DNA of 64,000 nt from positions 5,208,001-5,272,000 of the forward strand of contig CM114272.1 of the NCBI GenBank assembly GCA_050084515.1. The letters are read 5' to 3'. This document shows, piece after piece, positions 44,812 to 55,651 of this stretch. A model generated the notes under the pieces. It was not told where the DNA came from. It saw only the letters and a list, made by a program, of their open reading frames with translations, and did not search any database. A program made the translations under genes and the position numbers. Source of the DNA: Blasia pusilla (Eukaryota > Marchantiophyta > Marchantiopsida > Blasiales). Position 1 is the first letter of the stretch, and each line of letters starts with the position of its first letter.

Positions 44812-44834
44812 CACATCTGTTGCTTTCCCACATG
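44785..44834. repeat. 23-bp perfect inverted repeat with 4-nt loop at a junction
   Basis: CATGTGGGAAAGCAACAGATGTG (written here only by its ends CATGTGGG and CAGATGTG) at 44785-44807 is followed by CACC and its exact complement at 44812-44834. It marks the switch from element D back to gypsy RT sequence. Confidence 0.9.
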
Positions 44835-45160
44835 TAGAGAAAGACTGTGTGTAGGAGAAGATACGGTTCCTTTGAGTTTGTAGTGATGCCTTTGGGTCTA
44901 TGCAATGTGCCTCCAACGTCCACCACATTGATGAACTCCATTTTTTACAAGGAGATGGATGAGTATGTTATCATCTACATTGATGATATACTTATCTATT
45001 TGAAGTCACTCGAGGAGCATGCTTGACATGTGAGAGCAGTCTTGTCAAAGCTAGGGGCGAATCAGCTCTATGTGAATGTAGAGAAGAGTGAGTTCGAATT
45101 GAGCAAGATCAAATTCTTGGGTCACGTGGTTAGCGTAGATGGTATCAGTCCATAAGTTTG
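44835..45160 (+). pseudogene. Second gypsy RT fragment
   Basis: Reads RYGSFEFVVMPLGLCNVPPT, YIDDILIYLKSLEEHA (DD intact), stop, HVRAVLSKLGANQLYVNVEK and FLGHVVSVDGISP. It corresponds to ~43840-44140 of the first RT but is a diverged copy, from a related element or duplication. Confidence 0.8.
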
Positions 45161-45280
45161 AGGCAAGGTTTACTAAGGTTCAAGCAGAGCATGATCTATG
45201 TGGAGCAAGAGAGGATTCAGACCAAGGTGTTAGCGGAATGTCATGACGGACCCTTGGCATGACATAAAGGAGAGAAATCT

Positions 45281-47280
45281 ATGCTCGCTGTTCTGTCTAA
45301 ACGGTTCTTCTGGCCCAACATGGAAGAGGATGTTGCTCAATATGAGAAGACCTGTATAACTAGCCAAGCGAACAAAGTTTCTTATAATAACAAACAAGGC
45401 TTGGTGCATCCCTTGCCGATTCCAGAAGGACCCTTGCAAAGTGTGAGTATGGATTTCATCACGGATCTTCCTCAGTCTGAGGGATACAACGCTATACATG
45501 TGATTGTTGATCGATTTAGCAAGTTGGTGAGATTCGTGCCGACGGTGGATTCTGCAAGGGCTTATACAACTTCGCAACTATTCTTGGATGGTTGATGGCG
45601 GGCTCACGGTTTGCCGAGGAGCATTATTTCAGATCAAGATCCAAAATTTACCAATGCTTTCTTGTCGTGCGCCTACTTTCCTTGAATGTTAATCTTGTTG
45701 TTGCGGAAGAGTGCGTTCACTAGGTCACGCTCTCAACACTGATCGGGATCCAAACACGCACTCTGATTGGTCGGGTCTTGGATCAATCAACGGGCTAACT
45801 TCTGAGTTCTCCTCTCCGTCTCTCATCAAGCTCAATCTTCCTAGATTCGTGGTTTACAACACGGGCAAGTCTCGAAAGACTTGGGATAGACTTTCTGGTC
45901 GGTTCAAAAACCTCAAACGCCATTTTGTGCATGGCGATTCCAACTGTCCGATCGACATCCAATGAGTCCCTAACCGAGACTTGCACAAAGTGAATCTCAG
46001 GTTGGAATCCAAGTGTGGCATACAAAGTCCACTTCCTTGGATCAAGTTTGGGTTTCGAGTTCCAAAACCAAACTCCCGTTCCATCCCGTGCCTCTGAGAC
46101 ACCGTTTGGCGCTCAAATTGAGGATTCGTGTTCCAAGACATCTTGGAGAGACTCTTCCCTTACTAGTACTTCTAGGGATCTCTGGGGTCCCCCTACCTTT
46201 AGGGAAAGACATCCAGGTCTCTTCAATTGGCCCTCAACCCGATTGCTCTCATAGTTATTTTCGGCCAATATCTCAGTCTGTACTTATGCGTTTGCCAAGA
46301 TCTTTGGTGCGTTGGAAGCATTTCAAGAGAAGATTTGCAATGCGCCCTTACTTGTCCCAAACTCATCTTAGGGCTAAAATTTATGGTCCAAAACACAATC
46401 AAATTCCCCAAACTCTAGTCGTGTTCCACAACTAGTTCTCACCTCTTTGGCAACCAACCTTCCAAGACTCAACCCATCTCAAGTCTTGGCTCGCGTTTGG
46501 TCTAGGTTTACTGGTCGCGACCACTAGCGCACAAAATGCACAACTTTGTTCCACATTTTGTCTCTTGGACTTTTCCAAGAGATCCTTCCAAAGGCCTCTC
46601 CAAAGCGCAAACATCGCAGCGTGAGTCCACTTGAGTTCTAATATTGTGCTTGACGCCTATTTGGTGTTGTTTGGTTATGAGGGTCGCAATATTTCTGGAA
46701 GCACTTATTCCGATGGTTTAAGACCAAGCTGAGTTGTATTAGTGCCTTTCATCCACAAATGGATGGGCAGAGTGAAAAGGTTAACTCGATCCTGAATCAA
46801 TACTTTAGGAATTATGTCAGTGCGGATCAGCGAGATTGGGTCAAGTGGCTAAGCATGGCAGAGTAGTGCTACAACTCGACCAAGCATTTTGCAACTAGAG
46901 AATCTTTGTTTCTTGTGGCAAATGGACGAGAGCTTGAAGGGCCTCTTGACCTTGCCCTCTTGAAGAGTTCTACATTGGCACGGACACGACAAGCGATGGC
47001 ATAAGGTTCGTTTGTAGAGATGCGAGAACGGGAAGAGCGAGCAAGGCAAAGTCTTGAAAAGGCTCAAATGAGGTACGTTAAGCATGCTCACAAGAGTCTG
47101 CGCCAAATACAATTCAAAAGTTGGGGAGCAAGTGTGGTTGAGTGTGAAGAATCTCACTCAACCCGAGGAGCCAAGTATGCTGGACCGTATATAATTATGG
47201 CAAACCCATTTGAGGATGTGTATACATTGGAGCTACCGAAAGAGTTCAAGATTCACCTGACCTTTCATGTGTCATTTTGA
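45281..47280 (+). pseudogene. Gypsy-2 integrase, interrupted by a solo LTR
   Basis: The first part (45281-45662) has the zinc-domain end, KQGLVHPLPIPEGPLQ, SVSMDFITDLPQSEGY (first Asp) and HVIVDRFSKLVRFVP. Sequence at 45640-45662 encodes DPKFTNAF. After the solo LTR, 46697 onward resumes with WKHLFRWFKTKL, FHPQMDGQSEKVNSILNQYF (catalytic Glu region) and a stop at 46864. Then come REREERARQSLEKAQMRYV and KYAGPYIIMANPFEDVYTLE (GPY module). Stops and one shift also occur near 47000 and 47280. Confidence 0.85.
45663..46691 (-). mobile_element. Solo LTR of the gypsy-2 family, inverted, with target duplication
   Basis: The reverse complement aligns with the 1-kb LTRs. The 5 bases TTTCT precede it (45658-45662) and follow it (46692-46696), a perfect target duplication. 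It lies inside integrase, and joining the flanks restores the reading sense of the motif. Confidence 0.9.
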
Positions 47281-47321
47281 AAAAATATCTTCAAGATAAT
47301 GGGCGCTTCGAGCGGAGATAA

Positions 47322-47537
47322 GTGTTGAGACCACACTTGGTAATTGTGAATGAAGAACCGGAGTTCGAGATGGATACCATCTTGCGTTCAAGGCGTCTGG
47401 CCAACAAGTACCAGTACTTGGTTAAATGGAAGGGCTACCATGTGAAGGAGGCGACTTGGATTGCGGAGGCAGATTTAGAACACGTGCAAGAGTTGTTGCA
47501 AGACTTCAAGCATACGCAAAAGAAACACATATGTTAG
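47322..47537 (+). pseudogene. Gypsy-2 chromodomain
   Basis: The 71-aa frame contains EMDTILRSRRLANKYQYLVK, WKGYHVKEATWI and EADLEHVQELLQDF, the chromodomain fold at the end of integrase in chromoviruses. It targets insertion to marked chromatin in related elements. Confidence 0.85.
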
Positions 47538-49404
47538 AACGCGGAGAAGCTAAGAACATGACTTGTGACCATAGGAATCTTGGGCCGAAGGCCATTGTAA
47601 CTAGAACAGGCTAGTGTTGCAATAAAGGAATGCATGGATTTGGAGATTCATGCTTGTGTTGCATTGCAATTTGTATGTGGTAGTGCATGGTTATGAGTCG
47701 TTCATCATATGCTTAGAATGTAAGTCAAAAGGAGAGACAAGAAGTATTTGAGGTGAGAGCGCGTATTTGGATAAACACCTAGAACAAGACCAAGTGTTGG
47801 ATGACACTTGGGCTCGCCCTAGCGTCGGCAGGGCAGATGAATCTCTCTTGGGGCTTGGGGTGATCTTACTTGTGGTAGCATGAGTAAACTTAGTGGTAAA
47901 CTTAGTGATGCGCCTAAGTTGAATACGAAAGCGATCCAATAATAGTACAATTTGTGGACCGGGTAAACCAGTGTGATGTTTTTTTGAGTGAGCCAGAAGA
48001 GTCTAAGGTTGCACACTTAGTTAGCTTATTTGATAGGTTAGTTGTGCAAAACAAGTCTAGGCTTATCGAAGAGGAGATGCTAATGATTCTAAGTGGTGCA
48101 AAGCGACAACTTGAGACTTAAGAGGAATTGCAAGTTAGCCACCAGAACCCAATTTGATGTCAAGGGGTAGGATGCACTTGATACTTGACATAAAAAAGGT
48201 TTTTGTTGATGAGGGCATCAACCTCTAAACAGGGGTGAGTGTCGCGACCCTCATGACCAAACGAGCGCCAAAGCGAAACATCAGAAGACTAGCGGGCTGA
48301 AGCTAAGATGGTTTGCGCGTTGGAGTGCTCTCAGAGAAGATACAGTAGACGAGATGCAAGCAAGGCTTCGCATTTCATATGTTATGGTCGTGACTGAGAA
48401 ACGTGGACCAAACGCGGATCTAGACCTAGGAGGAGTCAAGTCTAGGAAGTGGATTGCCAAAGGAAGGAATCCGGATTTGGGATGCCACTAGTGTTTGAGA
48501 GTTTCCGACTGTATTTATGGCCATAAAATTTAGTTTCAAGATGAGTTTGGGACAAATAAGAATGCGTTTGAAAGCATATGGAAAGCCAGTTCAGACACAC
48601 TAAAGATCTTGAAAAAAGCACTAGTAGCGGCTGAGAAATGACCCGAAAACGATTGTAAGTAGAGCCGGCTTGAGGGCCACAATGAAGGGCCCGACCATCC
48701 TTTTCCAAAGATAAGGGGATTAGCGGAGATCCCAAGAAGTACTAGTAAGGGGAAGGTCTCCAAGGGTGCTTGGGACTCGAACTCCACTTTGGCGCCACAT
48801 GCTCAAGGGCATGGAACGGATCGAGAGTTTGGAGTTGGGTTTGAAAACCTCAACCGAGTCTATTGAGGTGAATTTTAGAGATTCCTCTTGGATTCCAACC
48901 CGCGACTCAAGTACTGGGGTCGGAGTTAGGAACTTGCACGAGGTTTGTTGAAAAGTTGGAGCTGCTAGGCACGCAACTGCCGTTTTAGATTCTTGGACTA
49001 ACCAGAAAGTCTGTTCCAAGTCTTGAAGGACTTGCCGTGTTGGGAACCTAGGAATGAGGGAAGGTTGAGCTTGATGAGATGCCGAGTTGGGGACTCGGTA
49101 GGTTGGAAGGCCGCTGGACCCAAAGCTAGACTAACATGAGTGTGTTTGGGTGCAGGTGGGCGATGAGAGCGTGTCCTAGTGAACGTACGGTTCCACAACA
49201 CTAAGATTGACGTTCAAGGAGAGTAGGCGCATGACACTATTGCTACTAATAATATCATGTAATATGGTACTCCAAGAAAGGCAAGGAACATGTTCCCGCG
49301 GACGCCTTGAGCAACAAAGTTAACCGGCTGGTGTCTCGGCCTGTGATCGGATTCGCAGCGCCACCGAGGGAGATTAGAAAGCCATTGAATGGTAGCTTCT
49401 CGTG
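47434..49404 (+). repeat. ~1.97-kb direct repeat, copy 1 (partner 60508-62472)
   Basis: Covers chromodomain end, 3' untranslated region, LTR (48240-49237) and the first ~165 bp of gypsy-3. Nearly identical to 60508-62472, with small differences in the first 80 bp and a few substitutions or indels, far less than the divergence from the LTR at 40586. Confidence 0.9.
48240..49237 (+). repeat. Gypsy-2 3' LTR
   Basis: TGTCGCGACC to GCATGACA, 998 bp, preceded by a purine-rich AAACAGGGGTGAG tract. Sequence right after it belongs to a different gypsy element. Confidence 0.85.
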
Positions 49405-50600
49405 CTCGGGAAGAGCAAGGCCAAAAAGTTATAGTGTCGCGATAGGCTTTGGCTGTTTAAACAAGACCACTTATATGTGCGGGCCGGCAAGCTTAGAACG
49501 CAGATTTTGGTAGAATGTCATGATTGTGAGCTTGCCGCCCATGGAGCTACAGAGCGGACGCTACAGTGCGTTAGAAGCAAATTCAGATGGCCCACGCTGA
49601 GTTCAGACATGAGCAGTTTTGTATCTTCATGAGTTGCATGTCAACAACATAGAGCACATTATAGAAAACAAGCGGGATTGCTTCACCCGCTGCCCATTCG
49701 CGAAGGTATTTGGGAGTCATTGAGCATCGATTTTGTGGTTGGAATCCCCATGATTGATGGTTGAGACACAATTTAGGTAGTATGTGATCGGTTAAACAAG
49801 CAAGGTCACTGTGTACCTTGCAAGGAAACCATAACCGCCGCGGGTACCGCTGAATTATTGTTGGCGCATGTGTTTTGGTTGCATAGACTCCCAAGAGACA
49901 TTATGAGTGACCGAGATACGAGTTTCATCTCTCAATTTTGGACGCAATTGTTCAAGCACCTAGGAACTAATTTTAAGTTTAGCACCGCCTATCATCCGCA
50001 AACGGACGGCCAAACCGAACGCGTGAACCAGGTTTTGGAACAAGGCTTGCGCAACTATATTGTTGGCGATCAAACAGATTGCGTGAACCAGCTGACTTTG
50101 CTAGCGTTTTCTTATAACTCCAGCCACCAGTTCACCAGAGGGCTAGCTCCATTAGAGGTGGTTTATCGAGGCCGCCACTTGCCGCTTATACCCTTAGCCT
50201 TGTTCATGTGGAATGAGGAAAAGCGATCGAGGGCGCCTGCCAGGCCTAAAAGTCGATGAGTTTTTTAATGTGAATGGATTTGTGTTGGATCTCGCCAAAG
50301 CTAACATGGTGCACGCTCAAACTCGGTACGCGAAACAAGCCAACCAGCATAGAAGAGACGTTGAGTATCAGGTCGGCGGCAAGGTTTGGTTGAAAACAAA
50401 ATTTTTTTATTTCTCTATGGGCCATGTGCCTCAAAACAGTGAAAGGTCTCTGGCGGGACCTTACACTAGGCTAGTCGCCAAAGTGCCGTATGAGTTGCAA
50501 TTGCCTACCATTATGAAAAGCTATCATCCGGTCCTCCATGTTTCCTTGTTAAAAGTTTGATGATTTTGACCGGTTCAAAAGTGGCACCCTGTTTTGGAGA
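49238..50600 (+). pseudogene. Gypsy-3 RNase H-integrase remnant
   Basis: Starts with YYSKKGKEHVPADALSNKVN (end of RNase H), then interrupted zinc-domain text (FRWPTLSSDM), PLPIREGIWESLSIDFVVGI (first Asp), LPRDIMSDRDTSFISQFWTQ (second Asp) and YHPQTDGQTERVNQVLEQGL (Glu region). The integrase core frame is open at 49858-50259. A second frame (50213-50560) has the C-terminal LAGPYTRLVAKVPYELQLP and SYHPVLHVSLLKV. A faint chromodomain-like region with stops follows to ~50800. Confidence 0.85.
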
Positions 50601-51460
50601 TACTCAAGGAGCAAGTGGGCGCGGATCGTGAATGTCGGTATACATCCCAGCCCGTCTCGGAACTTAGGGACCCGGAAGAATTTCCTGGGTAGCGAAATGA
50701 AGGCCAGTTCGAATGACCTGGCGCTAGAAGAGACCAACTTGGGATGACCGAATCAAAGGACCACCACGGATTAGGGACGTAGACGGTCCCGATGATTCGT
50801 GGGATCATGAAGGTTAGGGCTCCGATGTAGGGAAAGGGTCCGGTCTCTTACATAATTAGAGTTTAGATTTAGCTTGAACAAGCTTAGATTTCCCTTTGTT
50901 TCGAATTCCAGTTATTACATACATAGAGGATCTAAACGTATAACATAGGTGGAAAAATTCTTAGTACTTCTCAAAGAGAACCCCATAATTAATTCAGCCA
51001 TATATGTGGAGTTCTCCATTCGTCAAAAGAGTAGAAGGATTGGATCGTTCCTTGAAACAGACATTTAGTCGGGCCTCCATTAACGAAGAATCTCCACCTC
51101 CCTTCACGGAAACAAATAAAAACTCGGAAGAGATGTATCCACTATGAAAAGCGCAGCCTACACACGAAAGGAGATTGCACAAGGGTTGAAGCATATTAGT
51201 GATGTCACATATGGTCTTATGCTATGACTCTCAGCTCGAGCGAAAAGAAGCAGCGCCCTGTGATTTATCCTACTCATTTATGTATGCGAAAGTGAATGAT
51301 ATGATTTATTTTTTCTTGAGAAATGGGTGAAAGCCCCTAGTGCTTCTTCCTAGAAGCAACCGATTATAAGTAATCCCTCCGTCAGTGCAACTCCTCCGAA
51401 TCTCGCTCTATCTCTACTCAAACCAGCTGTAAGTTGCGAACCGTAACCCACAATTGATAG
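50601..51460. other. Spacer between gypsy-3 and the dirigent cluster
   Basis: 50601-50830 is probably the decayed end of gypsy-3. The stretch 51270-51350 (GATTTATTTTTTCTTGAGAAATGG) resembles the 3' flanks of the dirigent genes at 52555 and 59340, so the cluster's duplicated modules begin about here. Confidence 0.5.
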
Positions 51461-51540
51461 CAACAGTTTCCTACCACGAACCCTCTCGTATCTCACGGTA
51501 TCCCGCGCCAGTCCCCCGCTTCAATAGCGACAAGCATGTG
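51461..51540 (-). pseudogene. Relic of a dirigent-like gene (D0)
   Basis: About 70 bp (CTACCACGAACCCTCTCGTA, TCTCACGGTATCCCGCGCC, CCCCCGCTTC) match the 3' coding part of the dirigent genes on the minus strand, the region encoding GGSGGLAGARGTVRYERV. The rest is lost. Confidence 0.7.
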
Positions 51541-51899
51541 ATTAGTAAGAATAACGGACAATGAACGTGGACTCGATATCATAGACCTTCACTCAATAAG
51601 AGTAGAGTGTAAACCTCAGTCCTCTCCAAACTGTAAAAACGGGGAGGACATACCAATCGATATTGTCTTGAATTGAACATTCGTAGAAAGATGTGAAAGT
51701 CGAATTTGACACAAGAATTTGACACAAGAACAATACCATGTCGAAGTGTAGAAGAAAGCTAAATTCCTATCTTGTAGTCAGAGAGGCCGTGGTTACGTAA
51801 ATATCTTGTAGTCAGAGAGAGGCCGTGGTCGTGTATCTGCATGCCATACTCATGTATCTGGTTCACTTTGCAGCTGCGTAACTGTCGCAATACTTCACC

Positions 51900-52110
51900 A
51901 TTACTCTCGGTTGTTACAAGGTGACGGACTTCTACTACGAGAAACACGTGTCTTGGAGGCGGGAATATACCACTTTTGGCCTGCACGAGCGGACTTCCCT
52001 CTAGACCGGAGTCAATATAAATACCCACGTCATCACTTCTTCCTCAGCCTTGACATCTCAAAAGCCTTGCTCTCAAGCATTAGACATAAGCTCTAAGCAT
52101 TAGACATAAG
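51900..52110 (+). promoter_or_regulatory. Orphan dirigent-type promoter P1
   Basis: Homologous to 58325-58540 and, inverted, to the D1 promoter (54030-54240). It has a G-box CACGTG at 51945-51950, TATAAATA at 52016-52023, and a leader with TCTCAAGCATTAGACATAA (partly duplicated). No coding sequence follows on the plus strand; it points toward the 3' end of D1. Confidence 0.65.
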
Positions 52111-52800
52111 GTTCCAAGTGCTTCCCAAATGATACGATGACCTTTTACATATCTAACATTTAAAAAAATACCTGACCTACTTGGATAACGATCTAATCAC
52201 GGGTATCCTCGTATGATTATTTTGTACATTTATTTACGTTTCGTACAACTTCTCTGCGTTATTCCATAATTGATGCTAGACTACTCTCTTCCCACGGCTT
52301 CGATTATCGACTTACTGACATTACAATCAAGGAAACAAGGACAAAGAAATAGAAAGTGAGTGACATCTCAGGACTGCGTCGCCCACGCTCGAAAGGAGGT
52401 TCGACAACCGGCTAAGCGACGTGACACAAATTTTATTTATCTAACGGTGCTCTACTATGCCTTCAAGGTAGAGCGAACAGAATTTAGAATGCAAGATCCG
52501 TGCCATGTAACACAGGAGAGTGCTGCATGGATATGAACCAAGCAAGAAGAAGATAGATTCATGATTTATTTTCTCGTGAGAAATTGGAATGAGGTTCACA
52601 GATAACACACGAACAAGATAACAGAGAACGCCTCCCATCCGGTGAAACTACGCTATCTAGCTCTATCTCTATGCAACCCACAAATCGAAGCTATTTAGGA
52701 TCTGCCAAGCCCAACACATTCTCCTAATGCCAATCTTCCCCCAGATGGAAATGCGTCCTGGATCGGACAAATCACAGGCCAGCCTCTCATTCTAGAGTTA

Positions 52801-53403
52801 CTAGTGCAACTGAGACACATCATCGTTAATCTCGACCTCGCCGACCACCCTGTAAGCGTCTCCACCACGAACCCTTTCGTATCTCACGGTACCCCGCGCG
52901 CCAGCAAGTCCCCCGCTTCCACCGACAATGGCGAGCTCCTGATTCCTCTGGTCCTGACCGTTCTCCAAGTTCCAAAGACCGCGGAGGTGGAGCTGAGCAT
53001 TGGCGAATCTCCTACCCTGGTCAGATCTGTCTCCCTGGTCCTTGATCTCGACGTCCTGGAACTGGATGCTGGAAACCTCATGAACCTCGTTCTCGTTGGC
53101 GTAAAAGTAGAGACCGCTGACGGTGGCTTGGTGCTCCGAGTTGCGATCCTCCCTCTTGGTCGCCCTGTTGGAGTACACCACACCCCTGCCGGCTTCTCTG
53201 TCCCTGCCGTTGTCCCTGTCGCCGTTGGATCGGGGTCCGAACACTTCGACCTCGTTGGAATCGCGATCAGAATTGCGATCGGTCTGCTCATATATTTCGA
53301 AGCGGACGGTCTGCTCTTCACGTCTGTCATCAGCTTGCACCAGGCACACGTTCGCCAGCATTACGCAGCCCGCCAGAATCAAGAGCATGTTACCGCGAGT
53401 CAT
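52801..53403 (-). CDS. Dirigent-like secreted protein D1, 200 aa
   Basis: Intact frame. Residues 1-24 (MTRGNMLLILAGCVMLANVC and LVQA) form a signal peptide with AxA-type cleavage, so the product enters the secretory path, probably to the cell wall. A charged Asp/Arg/Asn-rich segment (residues ~30-75) follows, then the barrel-domain blocks QATVSGLYFYANENEVHEVS, LHLRGLWNLE and ELAIVGGSGGLAGARGTVRY, which match the dirigent pattern (e.g. the family's VGGTGxFxxARG). Dirigent proteins steer stereoselective coupling of phenolic radicals; the substrate here is unknown. The ATG follows a CTACAG acceptor (53424-53425); the 5' UTR intron reaches a GTAAGT donor at 54031-54036, with a CATAAATA box upstream. 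A 248-aa frame on the opposite strand is an artefact of codon use. Confidence 0.75.
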   Translation of the reverse strand: MTRGNMLLILAGCVMLANVCLVQADDRREEQTVRFEIYEQTDRNSDRDSNEVEVFGPRSNGDRDNGRDREAGRGVVYSNRATKREDRNSEHQATVSGLYFYANENEVHEVSSIQFQDVEIKDQGDRSDQGRRFANAQLHLRGLWNLENGQDQRNQELAIVGGSGGLAGARGTVRYERVRGGDAYRVVGEVEINDDVSQLH

Positions 53404-53423
53404 GGTTGCAAATTTGTGATAAT

Positions 53424-54036
53424 CTGTAGAATCTGCACAAGCATACGATTACTAAGGATTGAAGTAGTGCCTGCAACCTCACAATCAGAAAGCGATGATA
53501 CATTCGTAGACGGCAAGCAGAATTCAAATATATCACGGATCGTAGCGTAGCTAGCTTAAGTTCCGTAGAATGCTTCACTCGATTAAGTTTTGATCTCACA
53601 TCGAGCACTCTTGGTCAAGGTCCAATAATCGAAAAACTGAACTGGAATTGGAATTAATCTCACATCACGTCCTCTCGAAGTGTAAAGACCTCGTAAAACT
53701 AGACTCCATGGCAGTTAAAAGTCTCATCATCAGACATGCAGCGTGGGGTTCCATGGAAAATTCTTCCTCAGAGATTAGAAGTGAGATGAGACTAATGAAG
53801 GAAAAAAGCTATCTGAAATGTTGCAGCAGAGTGTGTGGAGAAGGAGACTGGAAAGTTACAATCTCTTATGCAACGTCAAGAGTGAAACAGTGGTTACGGC
53901 ATAGACGAGTTTAGCATGATATACAGGGACGACAATCAATGGACATTTGTAATAAATAGTGGTCTAGACTCAGATGTAGAGTACTTATTCTTGTCTCCAA
54001 CTCATACACAAGACCGATTCGAACGAGTTCACTTAC
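53424..54036 (-). other. 5' UTR intron of D1
   Basis: Donor GTAAGT (54031-54036) after AGAAGCTT, acceptor CTACAG at ~53424. The same arrangement, with TTGTAAGT donors and a start codon soon after the acceptor, is present in D2 and D4. Confidence 0.6.
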
Positions 54037-54240
54037 AAGCTTCTGACCAAGGATTCGAATAGTTCTGGAAGCTGAAGTACAAGTGATGAATTGTATCGTA
54101 GCTCAACGGGTATTTATGCTGACTCCGGTCTTGAGTAGAGTCCGCTCGTGCAAACCAAGAGCAGTATATTCCCCATTCCATGATACGTGTTGCTACGAGT
54201 AGAAGTCCGTCCACTCGTTACAACCGAAAGTAACGGCGCG
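54037..54240 (-). promoter_or_regulatory. Promoter and first non-coding exon of D1
   Basis: On the minus strand: GCGCCGTTACTTTCGGTTG, then GACGGACTTCTACT, ATACTGCTCTTGG, a CATAAATAC box (54111-54118), and ~75 bp to the donor. It is homologous to the orphan promoters P1 and P2. Confidence 0.65.
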
Positions 54241-55060
54241 TGAAGCTGTCACGCACCGTCACTTTCTTGAAATTATCTTCTCAGATTGCAAGTTTCTGAT
54301 GGCTTAGTCTTCTTTAGACCGTTGAATACAAAATAGAGTCATTGGAACACCCAAGCGGCCAGGTTGCAATAATAGTAGCAGAACGAATCCTTCATCAGGT
54401 TCTTTCCTATTTGTGCTGGCAGTGAAATGGGCCTCCTTACAACTCCATGACTTGGATTGATCCTATGACTACTGGTGAGGCCGAGATCCAGATTTGCAAC
54501 ATTCTTGGTTGCACCTCAGCCTACCAATATCTGTTCTTTTCTTAACCTTTCAGTAGAAACATAAGGTTTGTGGAGTGGCCCGCGGGCTAACTCCAAGTAA
54601 GCTATGAAATTATTTCTTAGTTCCTTAACACGATTCGGTAAATTTCCCGACGGGGTTCTTAGATTTTACCTTTTATCGGATGTGTTTTCCTTTCACTTTG
54701 AAGGTATGAACACCTTCCCTCGTGGAAAGCCAGCATCGCTTCCCGAATCGAGTTTAGTACTGCGCCATAACCATACGGTGAGAATAGAACCATTCTACTA
54801 ATAAATCCTTGGACGGGCCGCATATCCTTGGATGGACGACTTACGTCCGGTATTTTCAGGCACAGCACAACCGGCCATTTCTCATAGGTCGCGGATCCAG
54901 CCTATCCGTTATCACATGACTTATCTTAAGAATGTTTCTCGTAGTATTCGAAGATTCGGTGCGATACATGCCGTACTCCTGTATCTGGGCTTGATTTGTA
55001 AAAGTATATGCCACGTATCTTATACACATGGCCTTGGTTTCTTAGCGAGCTGAAATTAGC
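54241..55060. other. Intergenic region between D1 and D2 (head to head)
   Basis: D1 and D2 diverge from here. No gene recognised; a short frame at 54604-54801 has no support. ATACATGCCGTACTCCTGTATCTGG near 54965 resembles 51840-51865. Confidence 0.45.
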
Positions 55061-55186
55061 CACTCTTTGTCAGCACGTCCCACGCGCCCATGAGCGGAGT
55101 CCGTATAAACAACCGTCAAGATCAGATGCAATTCACCAGTTCCAGTGGCGCTTTGGAGATCCATCTACATCCGCAACCATACGCTT
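55061..55186 (+). promoter_or_regulatory. Promoter and non-coding exon of D2
   Basis: CATGAGCGGAGTCC precedes a TATAAACA box (55104-55111); the leader runs to CATACGCTT/GTAAGT at 55187. Homologous (inverted) to 60350-60440, the D4 promoter. Confidence 0.65.
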
Positions 55187-55641
55187 GTAAGTGCCCCTTT
55201 CTCTATCTTTGATTGATGGATGGACGCAGTAGATGTGAGTTTTGCGAAGGTGTACAAGACCGATATAATTAGGTGTTCGATAATAAGTTGAGCCTAATTC
55301 GTCGATGTCGTCACTAGTTCAAGAAAGAGAGCTATTCTAGCTACGGCATTGGAATTGAGCCTTCTTACACTTGTGCATGGTATCGGACTTGTGTTCTTCG
55401 ATTAAAATGACCACATTTTTCAAGGAACTCTTGATATTCTAGGTTGATTTTCTCATCATTCTATAATTCTTCAATTTGAGAGTATATCGATTGGTATGTC
55501 CTCCGTGACAGTCGTCTATGTTTGTATGTTTGGACAGCACTGAAACTGAGGTATCACTAGATTCTAGTCTAGTGAAGGTCTATGATTCAGCGTGTAATTA
55601 TTACTAATCACACGCTTGTCCAGACTTACATCCACCTGCAG
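55187..55641 (+). other. 5' UTR intron of D2
   Basis: GTAAGT (55187-55192) to CCTGCAG (55641). Its 5' part is shared with the 150-bp D4 intron, but this one is about 300 bp longer. Confidence 0.6.
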
Positions 55642-55651
55642 ATTTGTCACC

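Larger units (their letters stand above)
40586..49237 (+). mobile_element. Gypsy-2: chromodomain-type Ty3/gypsy element, rearranged
   Basis: Plus-strand order: LTR, primer site, gag, CCHC, protease, RT, [element D fragment], second RT piece, integrase interrupted by a solo LTR, chromodomain, polypurine tract, LTR. RT sequence occurs twice in overlapping parts around element D, so this is a chimera or the product of a complex repair. The 5 bp outside the two LTRs do not match. Confidence 0.8.

Noticed and set aside
40586-49237. A simple full-length retrotransposon between the two LTRs
   Set aside because: RT sequence is present twice around a DNA transposon fragment and the outer flanks show no shared target duplication, so the two LTRs may not come from one insertion.
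52804-53550. 248-aa open frame on the plus strand
   Set aside because: It is antisense to D1; D1 has signal peptide, family motifs and paralogues in the same sense, while the antisense frame has none.
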